Counted from the stretch's first letter, positions 13,070 through 25,397 are shown. The stretch is 64,000 nt of DNA from Nectonema munidae (GCA_030549495.1 JAUIRK010000980.1:31710-95709); one strand, 5' to 3'. Made by a program: numbers and translations. The notes: generated by a model from the letters alone, not told the origin.

Positions 13070-13290
13070 CCACTACCATATCTCCTGAGCCTCAATGGTT
13101 GTTAGGGTGTACCTCTCAGCTTAACAGTTGAAGGTCAGGGGTTCGATCCCCAAGGCTTCCAACTCTAAAAACAAATTCATAAAAATTGTGATTAACCATC
13201 TTAAGAATAATGCGAGCATATAGCCTACGTCTGAAAGTGCTTTGATATCTCCAACCAACCAACCATATCTTCTATCGCTTGCATTTTTTA
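13070..13290 (+). mobile_element. tRNA-derived SINE
   Basis: The head resembles a tRNA gene: A-box-like TGGTTGTTAGGGTG (13096) and B-box GGGTTCGATCCCC (13139), with the GAGCCT/AGGCTT stem ends around it. The body runs through GTGATTAACCATCTTAAG and ends near an AACC repeat (13252-13264). It lies inside the Tigger remnant and is therefore younger. Confidence 0.7.
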
Positions 13291-14730
13291 TTGCAAATGC
13301 GTATATCATTCATCACATCACTTTTACAATTAGTAGTATTTTAAGCACTCAAAAGAAAATAATGCATTTAGTAGAATGTAGTATTGAGCTTTTACAGATG
13401 ATATTTATAATGTTTTAATTAGTATTAAACTAAATTTTATACTAAACTGTTTAATAATAATTTTTATCATTTATGTTTTTTCCAATTTATCAAATCATTT
13501 TTATTATGAATGAAAAGATAACAATTTCTTAACTATACGTATACATACATTTAAATTTAGGTGTAAGACTGAGTTTATATTTTATTGGATAAAGATAAAA
13601 AACATTATAATTAACTTTTTTAAATAGTAAATCTATTAAATCCAGAATTTACTACTTCTGTGAAATTTCAACTTAACAAGATATCATGATCAAAATTAAA
13701 AACAAGTACTTGCTTTATTTTATAAAAAGACTCAATGTGACACTTGTTCATTGTAAAAATAGTACAATGATGTCTATAAAACTTTTATAAAAATTAAGTC
13801 AAAATATCAACATTATTAATTAAAATTAACTAACATCAATAGTACAATGAAAAATAAAATTCAACTAGAAAAAACTTCTTTATTAAATAAAAATTTGAAA
13901 CTTTTTTTTATAAATGTAACAAATGTATAAAACACAAACAAATTAACATCAATTTAAAATTGAAGAAATGCTAAAATTTGCTCTTCTGTTTAAAACTGAA
14001 AAATCCAATCTTGAGTTTCTTCTGAATCAAGATTTTTAGCAGGACATACATACAAAGAAATTAGATTGAGAAAGAGGTAACGATTTTTGTTCTCATTATA
14101 TTCTTCATATATTTTTTTAACAATTTTTCTTTTTCATCATTTTCTTTTTGTTTCCCCCGCTCGAACAATAACCGGAATCCACACTTTCTATTTCAGGCAC
14201 GTCTTTCCAAATCTTTTCTTCGCACTTTGTGAAAAAAGAAAGAACTTCCCAGACATTCGTTTTTTTATATGAAAGACAAGAAAGATCTCAAACTGAAAAT
14301 ATTAAGTAGTGAAAAATATAAATTATAAAAGAAAGTAAAAATAAATGAACTTGTTGTGAAAACCTTTACCATGATTATATTTGTTCTCACCTTTCTTTTA
14401 TATATATTCCACGTATGTATTTCATTTAAATCAAACCAAATCTTTTCAAAATAATTGTAAAATTCTTCGATAACATCTTTAATTAGAAAACCATAATGGC
14501 CTAAAAGATAGCAAAGTGCTTATGAATGTTTCGGTTTTCGCAAGATTTTTATACATGTAAACGGCGGGTCCTGTTTTTCAAACTGTTTCGGTATTCAGAA
14601 TACGCAAGTTTCGGTTTTCAAAATACTTTATATATTTATTTTCATTGAAGGAATTCGGTGGCATGTGAAAGTTACGGTATTCTCAAGTTTTCGGTTTATT
14701 CAAGTTCCGCTTTGAGCAAGTCAACTGTAT

Positions 14731-15160
14731 ATCTAATTTTACATCTAGCAAAATATGAACAGAAAGTTTCATATTTTTTGATTTTTTAAAGAATATATTT
14801 CTATTCTTTGATTACAGAATTTTATTTTGATTATTTGACAAATATATTATTTAATATCGTGAAAAAATTGCAAAAATATTAACATCCTCTCCCCGAATGA
14901 GGTATATCAAATCCTACATATAGCAAAATATGAACTGACAGGTTGGAGATGAACCATCGCAGTATACAGCCTGGAAATGAACCATCGTAGTATACAGGTG
15001 TATAGGTAATAACTTATGTTGCATCGTCTCCCCGAATGAGGTATATCAAATCTTACATCTAGCAAAATAAGAACAGAAAGTTGAACATTGTCTCTCTAGT
15101 CATTTGTACATGGAATAGAAACCATCGTAGTATACAGGTTGGAGATATATACATATTAAA
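14731..15160. repeat. Dispersed repeat R2, tandem copies
   Basis: TACATCTAGCAAAATATGAAC-like sequence occurs three times (about 14740, 14921, 15053). CTCCCCGAATGAGGTATATC occurs twice (about 14888, 15029). CCATCGTAGTATACAGG or a close variant occurs three times (about 14952, 14983, 15122). The block is an imperfect tandem duplication of the family also present at 11281. Confidence 0.7.
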
Positions 15161-15209
15161 ACATAATATAATAAATAATATACATATTATTATATAGTGT
15201 GAAAATCTC

Positions 15210-15800
15210 TGAAAGTGTCCATCAAATATGCCGTTTACGCCTGAAAATTATATCCAAGAATATAATTCAAATAAAAAATGCACATATTTATACTAAATCA
15301 AGCATGCTAATCTAAATTTCGCAGTCGTTTTTTGCAATTAGCTTGTCAAAACGTTTGAAAATTTCAATCATTTTTTCTCCATATTAATTAAATTTTAAAC
15401 AAGGTATATTTTTTATGACAAAACGACCAAGCTGATTTAATTTCTCAACTCAGTTTTCAGCAATTAGGATTTGGAAATGTCTTAAAGTGTCAATTAAATT
15501 TGCAGTTTACGTCTAAGAAAGAGTCGCATTTATCTAAATTTTAAATAAAATTAGAATTTTTTGAATAAATCGAGCATGCTGATTTTATTTCTCGACTAAT
15601 TTTTTGAAATTAGTTAATCATATTTGTGGTTGACGTATAAAAACTATTTCCTAGAATATTATTTACATTCTCAATAATATATATACATATTATACCAGAT
15701 TTCCATGCTGATTACCTTTTTTGACTTAGTTTTCACAATTAGGGTGCGAAAATGTGCAGAATTATCAATCAAATTTGACATCTCAAGAATAAAATCAAAT
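15210..15800. repeat. Degenerate tandem repeat, about four units
   Basis: Four loosely similar blocks start near 15301, 15428, 15585 and 15697. Each runs ATGCTGATT..TTTCTCGACT..TTTTGCAATTAG, with AATCAAATTTG and GTTTACGTCT-type sequence following. Spacing is 110-160 bases. A relative appears near 57020-57130. Possibly an old satellite relic. Confidence 0.5.
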
Positions 15801-16230
15801 TCTCAAAATACCAATTTTCTCAAAAAACTCGTTTTTGATTGTAATAAAAAAACATTCACGTATTTGCGTGCATTACAGGCAGACTAAATAAGAGTGAAAT
15901 ATGCATATAACTATTTTACATGTGTAACACTGTTAGCACAAGAATTACAAACAGTTTCTTGATTGAGAAAATGATAATGTTCTTTCAAAAGGTCCATAAA
16001 AATTAAGGAGAGCTTTTATATTACAATTTGATTCACTGATTGTAGTAGACCTCACTTTCATGTAGTTTGTAAGGAAAAATTTTTAAAAATTCCTTTCTTA
16101 CAATAAAAATTAGTTCCCTCGCATTTTTTATTGGGAATAATGAAGGCATTCAAAGAAGCGTTATCTAAATAGTTGGAAAAACACAGCTGATGAAGTCTAT
16201 TTTCGTGGTGGTGATTGTATGGACGATCAC

Positions 16231-16369
16231 CTCTAGGTCACACTGTGATGGAATTACACGATTAGCGATTTCAACCCCATTTAGATTTGTCATTAGAGAT
16301 CCAAATTTAGACGTTTCATCAATCAAGTGAACACTCTTGTACAGTGCCGTGATGATAGCACATATACAA
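16231..16369 (-). CDS. Possible host exon, unrecognised
   Basis: On the minus strand a good acceptor (AAAAAATTTCAG) is followed by 46 codons without a stop and with balanced amino-acid content, including HLIDETSKFGSLMTNLNGVE and ANRVIPSQCDLE, up to a possible donor GAG/GTGATC. I do not recognise the protein. The frame stays open past that donor to a stop near 16165, so the 3' border is a guess. It could equally be part of an old transposon. It does not match the parts of PCYT2 that are missing downstream of 21148. Confidence 0.25.
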
Positions 16370-16410
16370 CTGAAATTTTTTGACATGCATATTGAGAAAA
16401 TACATTGCAA

Positions 16411-18006
16411 GACAAGTTAAATCTACCATATACAGTATCTTACCTAAACAGTATTTGACTTTACGATATTGTATATTTATTTTCCTGCATTCAGAAAGAA
16501 TGTGATCAGTAAAGAATCTATATACAAAAACCGACCCTTAAGAAAATCTAAGAGGGAATTAAAAAATTGTGTTAAACAAATGAACTGCAAAAACCGCAGT
16601 GCAATATACGTAATCACGTTGGCGAAACAGAGAGATCCCTCACCAACAGCTATATGTAAAGTTCAAAAAATCCAAACATGACCATAGAACACATTAAAAA
16701 TAACCCAAACCACGAGAACACCAAAATGCTTTGCACCTTCTCGCGCGAAAACCTCCCCTTCCTTGAAGGTTAGTACTCACCACGAAACCGCAAGTCCATC
16801 AACATATACAAGGCCATCCCCGTAATATGGCTAAACGTCAAATATCTTACACGCGCAACCGCAAACTCACACCCAAGTACTTTCATTACACAAACTCCTG
16901 TTATTATATACACAAACAAAACTTACATTCCGCACGTTTTTATACTCTGTATAGAGCGCTTTAATTCAGTCTTTAAAATTGTTACCTGAAAAAGACATGG
17001 TATCGTCGCGAATTTAATTGCCCTCCCACTTCTTTTAAACCCTATTTTCAAAAGCGCTTTTTACTCACATTGAAAAATGGAACAACGCATATCTTTCTTC
17101 CTTGTTTCCGACACTATTAATCTCAAGAATACTTAACAAAGATTAAACTAATATTTAAAAAGCAAAGGGAACCGACGTTCTCTAATATTTTGAGCCTGCT
17201 TTTACCAAACCTATTTTTTAATAATACAATAAGTTTGCTAAGAAGATAAAGAGTTTTTATCTTTAGGAAAGAGGCAAAAAATTTATTTAAGTTTAGATAA
17301 AACATAAAAAAAGATTGTGAGAGAGAGAGGTGTCGGATCATATCATTTCACTCATCCAAGTCTTGCATTCATTTCTTTCTGTGTATCGAATTCTAGAAAA
17401 GAAAATAATAGGATAAGGATAAAAAATCTTATTTTGAAGTTTAGCTGAGGCGAAATCTTCCCATCTAAAGCAGAGGTGGCCAGCTAAGAATCAGTGAACC
17501 CTTTCACTGTGGCGATCGGTCCTTTAAAAAATTTTAAACTTTTAAGGTCAATTTTTTTTAGTTAAATTTTAAACTTTTAAAAACTTGAGCTAAAGACGTT
17601 AAATTTTTAACAAATAACTTCAAATCCTTTTTTCTAAATTTAAAAAAAAAGGAGTTTTAAAAATTTTGAACAAAATCATGGATAATGATGATAAAGAAAA
17701 TTACATCTCCTCAGCAAACCGGATTATAACTTTACGAAGCCTAGAGTTGGGATATATAAAGACAAAATAAAAAATCACAATCTGATTTAGATTTATATAA
17801 AATATAATTCACCATTCATAAAAGACAAACTACAGCTTAGAGTTGATTGCTTTTTCCATTTGAGAGATGTTGGAGCAGAAAAAGCAGTTTCACAAAAATA
17901 CACATTGCCAAAAGTCAGATTTATGCTCAGATAAAAAATAAGAACCTCCTTTAATTGCGAGAGTCTAGGTAGATGCCTTCCTCATTATATAGCAATCGAT
18001 GCAAAG
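16411..18006. other. Gene-free stretch with possible hAT end
   Basis: No coding sequence I can support. At 17471 CAGAGGTGGCCAGCTAAG resembles a hAT terminal repeat, but no partner end was found. 16690-16900 is less AT-rich and may be a decayed retroelement, without a recognisable motif. Confidence 0.4.
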
Positions 18007-18248
18007 CCCTCACATATGGGGACAAAGGGGGCTTATGCCCAGGCGCAACACATATAAAAATGCATGGAATGCACCTTAAATGATAGAAATGAGAAAAAAC
18101 TTTTAAAATTTGATATCAATTCTAATGGATGTTTAAAATTTCTTTAATAATAAAAAGGCTATGCGTAACATACCAGTTACGCGATTACCTGTTGAGTCTG
18201 GGGGTGCAATAAAACTTTTGCTCTGGGCGCCACACAACCATATGAGGG
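18007..18248. mobile_element. hAT-like MITE (242 bp)
   Basis: The left end CCCTCACATATGG and the right end CCATATGAGGG are inverted copies with a small length difference. Both sides carry G/C-rich subterminal sequence with GCCCAGGCGC or CTGGGCGCC, also inverted. No coding capacity. No clear target duplication, so the superfamily is inferred from end style only. Confidence 0.5.
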
Positions 18249-18599
18249 CGTGGAATGCACCCGACTTTTTAATTTTGAATAGTAATCGGAACAGAAGATT
18301 TAGTTTCGCGTAACTAATTTCTTGTTAAACAAGCCATCATTCCCTCGCAGTAAGGAAAGTGGCTTTTTACTCCACCTTTGAATTTGAATCGAATTTTTTA
18401 CAAAATAACATATATCTAACCCTACCAAAAAATAATATGTAATTTTTAAATAGATTATTTGAAATAAATTCCATTGTAAAAAAAATTCCAAAAATTTTCC
18501 TTTTTAATTTATGGGCATATTAAACAAATTTCTCCCTTTTTTGAAAATAAAAAATACCTTTTTTAAAAAATAATAATTTTATGATTTTTTTTGTAAAAA
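18249..18599. other. AT-rich gene-free stretch
   Basis: Nothing recognisable; the right part is rich in poly-T and poly-A runs. Confidence 0.5.
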
Positions 18600-18735
18600 T
18601 CGTTTTTTTATTTTTTGATGCCGGAATCTTATGCAGAAAATATAAAACCTTTATGGCTGCACTCATGACTTTTGTATGTAAGCAGGATTCGAACCCGAGG
18701 CCGATAGATTCAGATTCACCACCACTCGACTTTTT
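18600..18735 (-). mobile_element. tRNA-derived SINE, minus strand, copy 1
   Basis: On the minus strand the head carries a perfect tRNA T-loop/B-box GGGTTCGAATCC (about 18670-18682) and, upstream, GAGTGGTGGTGAATCTG as an A-box-like part. The body that follows ends in a T/A-rich tail near 18600. Too irregular to be a working tRNA. Confidence 0.6.
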
Positions 18736-18872
18736 TACTTTTTTTTAATCTCGGTTTATCATGTAAAGAAAGTATAACTTTCATGGCTTTTTTTTGTAGT
18801 ATTCGAACTCTATATGCTAGTATTCTTGTCCATGCACTCTACCTTCTAACCACAAAAGAGCCCAATCTCTAT
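18736..18872 (-). mobile_element. tRNA-derived SINE, minus strand, copy 2
   Basis: A second head-to-tail element: A-box-like TGGTTAGAAGGTAGAGTG and B-box-like GAGTTCGAATACT, followed by a tail (GCCATGAAAGTTATA) similar to the tail of the neighbour (GCCATAAAGGTTTTATA). Two related SINEs in tandem suggest insertion into or next to the older tail. Confidence 0.6.
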
Positions 18873-19404
18873 CAAAAAAGGAATTCTTTCCAAATAAGAA
18901 ATAATATTATTTTCGAAAAGTAAAAAAACTTCCAATGACAAAAATTCACTAAAAATAATTCAGATTTTAAAATAAGTGTGAAGTATTATAATATGATATA
19001 TTCTTCTTTATAATAATGGTTTTATTGATTTAGAAAAAAAGCAACCGATAGTAGCAACAAATTAAGATTTAATTTTCACATATATTATTTCAGCTTAACC
19101 TAAAAATTTGGTCATTGATACATTGATTGCATCCATACTATAAGGCTGCTGTTCTTCTATTATAAATAGATATCTAAAAAGATCTATACATATATATTTA
19201 TAGAAAAATATTCAATTACAGTTTATAATGAATTAAAATAAAAACGAAACATTTATTTTCAGAATTTAGAATAAAGCTTTCCACATGAAAATGTTTCTAC
19301 AAAAATAAAATTATTACAAAGAAAAAGAAAACATTCAAAATATGAACAAATATACAGCATAAAAGACATAATGAGTAAAAATAATAAAAAACACTAAAAA
19401 AAAA
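18873..19404. other. AT-rich gene-free stretch
   Basis: No gene or repeat recognised before the piggyBac remnant. Confidence 0.5.
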
Positions 19405-20760
19405 TTATGTACAATTTGTGCAAGTTATAGTTGAATGTTGTTTACATATAAATTTGTTATATTTTCGACATTTTCTAGTCCCTCTTTTTTTACCTTTACA
19501 TAAATAACACTTACCCCTACACGTTGTAGTGGGCTCATTCCCAGTATGGCTTTCATAACCGTAAAAAGATAATATATTGAGAATATTTCTAGGTATTTGT
19601 GTATTTTCGGAACTAAGCCTCATGGAAACATCAGAGAGTCGCAAACATTAATTTCTGAGGAAATATTTCCTACCTCCAGCTTTGGTAGTAGGATATAAAT
19701 TTGTACAATTATGTTTAGAAATAATCCAACTATTATGGCATATAATATCTAAGTAATTAGTAAAAAGTGCGTATGTCCATCTCCTATTTGGTTTATAGCA
19801 AGTGTAGGATCTAGGCATTTTGTTGGCCGTATCAACACCACTTTTATGTTGATTATACAGAGTAATAGTTTCCGGAATACTGTACGGACCTTCTGTTTTA
19901 ATTTCCTTGAGGTGTTGGCTGGACAAAAGATAAACAACCTTAAAATTTTTACGTGCATGTTTGCGAGGAATATAGGCTGTCAAAAAAGCATTTCTAGTGA
20001 ACAAAAATTTACTTTCATATTCTGTTAGATTTAATGTTCTCAAGTAATTAGGCCTTATTATACGAGGTATAAAGGTTCTGTTACATCTTCTGTTCCACAA
20101 ATTGTGTAGCCATTGCTGTTAGCCCATTCACATAAGTTGTAGTAAAAAACCGATCGGTTATTATTCATATGCCCTTAGGCAAGCTCGAGTCACTAACTAG
20201 ACGTTTGACAATGCTTTCCCCACTAAAATAACTACGATCATCTAGCCCTGAAACATAGATTTGTGGTTTTAAAATGTAAAAACTTTTAGAATCATTACAA
20301 TGGTATATTTTAATGCCGTAACGACCTGGTTTTGAAGGGTCGTAAATTTTTACAGGGCATCCTCCCTTAAATTTTACTAACTGTTCATCCACTGTGACAA
20401 ATTCTGTAGGGGTATAGTACTTAGAAAATATATCATAAAAATAATCATGAATAAATCTGATTGCTGAAATTTTGTCATTACATTTCTAAATCTTTTATCA
20501 TCGAAACATATAAATAAATGTATAACATAAAACATGTCTCTTGAAAGTGCAGCTTTCAAAAATGGTTCGCCTTGCTTTTCTGAAAAAGGTACTTTAGACT
20601 AATAGACTGATTTTTCGAGTGTCCTATGTGTAGAATGCAAGCGAAGTAGGCCAATAAATTGCTAACATCAAATCGTTGGTAAGCAGTAAGCAGACCAACA
20701 TGTTTAAGTTCAGCACTCCTAAAACTGCCAGTAATTAAATAAACTTAGTAACTGCCTAGG
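19405..20760 (-). pseudogene. Degenerate piggyBac transposase
   Basis: Minus-strand pieces align in order with the piggyBac transposase at 44914-46216. They run from ELKHVGLLTAYQRFD near 20700, through KAALSRDMFYVIHLFICFDD (20559 down), DEQLVKFKGGCPVKIYDP (20392 down) around the first catalytic Asp, a TDRFFTT remnant around the second (about 20145), and NQHKSGVDTANKMPRSYT around the third, to a Cys/His-rich C-terminal domain ending THSTITCTNC-like CKQHSTITCTNC (19405). At least three frameshifts or stops separate the pieces. TTAA-flanked ends were not found. Same subfamily as the copy at 42277 but clearly older. Confidence 0.88.
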
Positions 20761-21147
20761 ATAGACTGGGATAAGTGTGACGCTCCACATAATTCTCTGA
20801 GTGTCGGTTTTTAAACTTCGTTCAAAGTAGTTTATTGACACAAGTTATTCGGGCACCAATGAGAAGAGATCCAAGTGGTAATGAAAGTTTGTTAGATCTA
20901 TTAATAACCAATGATGAAAATCTCATACAGATTAATAATCATATTCTTTATACTCAATGAATCTATATATCTAGTCTTTTGCAAAAGTAATAAATAATAT
21001 AATGCAAACTGTTTATAAAAGTGCAAAATAAAGATATTAAAAAGGAAATAACCGTGAAATAACGTGTAAGTGTGTTTCATGGAATTTCTTTTATTCACAA
21101 TAGAGAAGACGCTTTTTGATTTATGAGAAAATAAAAACCAAAGTTAC
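20761..21147. other. Intronic spacer of PCYT2
   Basis: Lies downstream of the last PCYT2 exon found. Possibly includes the decayed N-terminal part of the piggyBac remnant (SENYVERHTYPSLS near 20800 on the minus strand). No exon seen. Confidence 0.4.
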
Positions 21148-21195
21148 CTTCCAACTAAATCAGTAGTTGATATGCCTTTTGTTCTTTGACATTCT
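21148..21195 (-). CDS. PCYT2: PCYT2 exon (linker after first catalytic domain)
   Basis: This 48-nt exon lies on the minus strand between the acceptor TTTTTTAG and the donor AG/GTAACTTT. Read in the phase left by the exon at 27972-28038 it gives R-ECQRTKGISTTDLVGR, matching the RTxGxSTTDLVGR segment that closes the first cytidylyltransferase domain of ethanolamine-phosphate cytidylyltransferases. Neighbouring exon phases fit exactly (one base completes the split Arg codon). The second catalytic domain should follow to the left, but no further exon was recognised between here and the satellite, so it may lie beyond the window. A 6.8-kb intron filled by a gypsy element separates it from the previous exon. 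Confidence 0.93.
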
Positions 21196-21543
21196 CTAAA
21201 AAAGAAAATAAAAAGTATAGCCATTTTATACAAGCTTAAATAACAAAATGGTAAGATTAACCATTTTCGAAGAGTATTTGTCTGCTTTCCTTTATGAATG
21301 AATTTTCATTAAAATTAACAATTTACTACTGTGGAAATCGAAAATTATTATTAACCATATAAAAAATCCTTTGATCAATTCAATTTATATATAGTAAAAT
21401 TTGTTTATAACGAATTTATAGCAAAAAGTTTTTTTCATTGAAATATATTGGATAAAATCTAGTCGCATTCAAAAATTGAATTAGATAAAATTATCCAACC
21501 AAATTTTGAGGCCAATTTTATACAAATAAAAATATCATATGTG

Positions 21544-21829
21544 TGTAATATTCAAATTGTGCAATTCCTTTGTGTGATTCTTTTCCACCTTTATTTGAAT
21601 GCATGTCTTTTCTATAATTTTATCATTTGAATGTTATATATTCCCTATCTATCTCTGTTATAACTTTTATAATTCCTAATTTAAATACTACTTCGATCGT
21701 CCTTTCTTCTGCAACTCTTATTCATTTTTCCTTGTATATATATGCATGTCATTTTGATATCACTCACTTTCCTTACAACGTTCTTTTGTTGAATAAAAGC
21801 TCCAGCTTTTCACTTTTGTTTTCATTACA
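21544..21829 (+). repeat. 5' LTR of the gypsy element
   Basis: 286 bp, TG...CA ends. It contains TATATATA near 21736 and AATAAA at 21792-21797. A 14-base stretch at 21785-21798 is the exact inverse complement of the bases starting two positions after the LTR (21831-21844), where a primer-binding site is expected. Confidence 0.96.
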
Positions 21830-24800
21830 ATTTTATTCAACAAATAAAGCTATTTTCTTATGGACAAGATCATCAAACCTAAGGAATTCACTATATCAAC
21901 CGACGATGAACAAAGCGGAAAACATTGGAAACACTGGTTTAGAGGTTTTGCCTACTATCTCGAATGTTTAGAAGGGCTTAACCCAAACAAACTAGAATTA
22001 TTACTTCTGCATTTGGGAGCTGACGTTGCAGAGACTGTTCAAGACGCTACCAGTTACGAGTTGGCTATTGAACAACTGGAAACCGCATATGTCAAAACAC
22101 CCAACGAAGTTCACGCAAGACATCTTCTCGCAACAAGAATCCAACAACCTGGGGAAACTATAGACTCTTTTTTTCATTCATTAAAGGTTTTATCCATTAA
22201 TTGCAATTTTAAAGCAGTTACTGCAGATGAACACAAAAATCTATTTATAAGGGATTCCTTAATTTCTGGTCTCAGGAATACTGCGATCCGAACCCGTTTG
22301 TTGGAGAATCCAAAGTTGGACCTTGAAACAGCAATAAATCAAACAAGAGCTATGGAGCAAGCGATCAATAGAAACGAAAGTTATGATACAAATTCCACAC
22401 AATTAGCCGCAGCTTCAAAGGACGAGCATCTTGAAGATTCTACTAGTAATCACACTCAACAAGAAGTCTGCACCTCCTTTACAACGCCGTCTAAAGTTGG
22501 TAAATGTTATTTTTGTGGTGGCAAACGACATTACAAGGACCAAAGAGAACTCTGTCCAGCAAAAACTCAAACATGTTTTAAATGCAAAAAGATTGGTCAT
22601 TTCAGCAAGGTTTGCAAATCATCGCAAAAAATTCTCTCGATGCTAAATTCGAGCTTTACTCACTCCAGCTGGAAAAGTGTTGTATTTCTAAATGGTGCTA
22701 AATGCTACGCACTCTTGGATACAGGGAGTACAGACAATTTTATTGACAAAAAGACTGCAATATCTCTAAAACTAAAGTTGCTCCCATGCAAAGAACAGGT
22801 TAGTATGGCTTCTTGTCGTTTTAAAATCCAGGTACTTGGAAAAGTTAAGGCGTCGTTACGTGTTCATAACCGGTTGTATGAAGATGAAGAATTCTTAGTC
22901 TTACCCGATTTATGGAAACAAGTTATCTTGGGAATGAGCTTTATGAAAAAGCATAAAGAGGTAAGGATTTGTTTGGGAGGAAAGAATGCTCCTATATCTT
23001 TTTCGTTTCCTTGTGGAGTTAATGGTCCTCAAAAGAATTGTGCAACTAAGAAGTACTCTGAAATAAAACTTTTCAAGTTCCTAACTCCCGAGTGTAAACC
23101 TATCGCTACAAAAACAGCAAAATTCAACATAAAAGACGGTGAATTTATTAAATCTGAAATTTCTCGATTATTGGAAGCTGGAGTCATTGAAGAATCAAAT
23201 TCTCCGTGGCGAGCCCAAATAGTACTCGTACCTAAAAGTAATGGAAATAAAAGAATGGTAATAGATTTTTCACGTACTATAAATAAATACACCTTACCTG
23301 ATGCTTACCCCTTACCTGATTTGAACGAATTGACTGCTAAAGTGTCAAAGTTCAAATATTTTAGTTTGATAGATTTCTCCGAAGCATACTATCAGGTCGA
23401 GTTAAGAGAGGAAGAACGTATGTATACTGCGTTTGAAGCATGTGGCAAACTCTTCCAATTTACAAAAATTCCCATGGGCGTGACAAATGGTGCTTCTGCA
23501 TTTCAACGCTATATCAACAATTTTATTTCATCAAATAAACTTGTCAACACTTTTTCATATTTAGATGACGTGATTGTTTGTGGGGAGTCCTTGGAAGAGC
23601 AAAACCATAATCTGAAGCTGCTTTTTGATGCGATCAAGGCAAACTCCCTTAGGATAAATTGGAACAAAAGTAAATTCTGTCTAACGCATATTAAATTTCT
23701 CGGATATGAAATTAGCAAAGGACAATTAAGACCTGACCAAGATCGTGTAAAGCCTTTGATGGAGATGCCCATTCCAAGATCTACTGCTGAGCTAAAAAGA
23801 ATGATGGGATTCTTTTCATACTACGCGAAGTGGATTCGCGACTTTTCGAAAAAGATACAGCCACTTACAAAAGTTTCATCCTTTCCTTTGGACACTGAAC
23901 AAAGAAAAGTAATAAAATCCTTGAAAGAAGAGATTAAAGATTCCACTCTAAGAGCAATTGAACAAGGTAAACCACTCGTGTTGGAGACTGATGCATCTAA
24001 TAAAGCAATTGCTGCTTGTCTTTTACAAGAAGGGAGACCAGTTGGTTTCTTTTCAAAAACACTAAATTCTGCTGAGAAAAATACACACATAGTGGAAAAA
24101 GAAGCTCTCGCCATCGTTGAGGCCATACGCAACTGGAAGCACTTTTTAGTTGGGCAAAAATTCACAGTGGTGACGGATCAAAAAGCTATTTCTTATATAT
24201 TTGCCCCACGCGGTAAAAGCAAAATAAAAAGCGACAAAATGCTTCGTTGGCGCTTGGAACTTGCTTCTTATTCCTTTGACATCAAATATCGCCCTGGAAT
24301 AGAAAACGTATCAGCTGATGCACTATCAAGGTCTTGCACCGTCTCCAAACAATCCTTAGATTTACAACGACTGCACAATCATTTGATTCATCCAGGAATC
24401 CGACGAATGCACCACTATGTAAGAGAAAATAACTTACCCTTTTCGATGGAAGAAATCAAAGTTTTAACAAATAACTGCCAAGTATGTCGAAAGTGTAAGC
24501 CAAGATTCTACAATTCTGACCAACATCACATTATCAAGTCCACTAAACCTTTTGACAGATTGTCGATTGACTTTAAAGGTCCCTTGCCCTCTAACAACAA
24601 AAACAAGTATATCCTAACTATCATAGACGAATACTCAAGGTTCCCTTTTGCCTACGCTTGCAAAGATCTATCATCAAGTACTGTTATTAGTTGCTTATAA
24701 GACCTGTTTACAACCTTCGGGTATCCAAAGTACATACATTCTGATAGAGGTAAGTCCTTTCTTTCTGACGAACTTAAATCGTTTCTCTTAGTTAGAGGTA

Positions 24801-25397
24801 TAGGCTCGACATTTACTACTGCTTACAATCCTCAAGGAAATTCCCAGTGTGAACGTTATAATGGTTTGATTTGGAGGACAATAACTTTAGCAACTGAAAC
24901 TTTTGGTCTGCCGATTGAAAGGTGGGAAGAAGTTTTGCCTGAGAGTCTGAAAGCGTTAAGAACTCTGCTCAATACGACGACTAATAAAACGCCTCATGAA
25001 AGAATTTTTACGTTTGAAAGAGGCACAGCAAACTCAAAACTCCCATGTTGGCTCTCTGATTCAAAGACTGCATGGATAAAGAAATTTCCTATTCTTTCTA
25101 AAACGAAACCTCAGGTCGAACTAGTGGAGCTTTTGGAAGTAAATCCGGAATGCGCACGCGTGAGGTACCAAGATGGAAAGGAAAACACAGTTGCCTTGAA
25201 ACATCTAGCTCCAAGTGCCATAGATGATGAGCCCTTACCAGATGAAAATGAAGAGACATCAGTACATGGTGCTAATCGAAAAGATAATGTTGAAGAAGAT
25301 GCTGACACAGATAGTCCAAGGCTGAGGCGTTCGTGCAGGGAGCGGAAACCCATCAGAAGACTTGGGATCGAGGATTCTTTTTGAAGATGGGGAAGAT

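Larger units (their letters stand above)
11455..14727 (-). mobile_element. Tigger/pogo-type transposon, decayed
   Basis: The left end CAGTTG at 11455 follows TA, and the right end ends CAACTG at 14727 and is followed by TA, matching the TA target of the pogo/Tigger branch of Tc1/mariner. Read from the right, the end is CAGTTGACTTGCTCAAAGCG, then repeated TTCGG-type subterminal motifs (14540-14700). Transposase remnants lie at 11632-12840 on the minus strand. At about 3.3 kb it is longer than usual, partly because a SINE lies inside (about 13060-13290). The left TIR has diverged beyond the first bases, so that border is less certain. Confidence 0.65.

Noticed and set aside
18666-18730. Functional tRNA gene on the minus strand
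   Set aside because: The B-box is perfect but the A-box, anticodon arm and acceptor pairing do not fold properly; a SINE head fits better.
20680-20710. ACCAACATG as the inverse of a PCYT2 HVGH motif
   Set aside because: The surrounding reading is the piggyBac remnant (ELKHVGLL), not a cytidylyltransferase domain.
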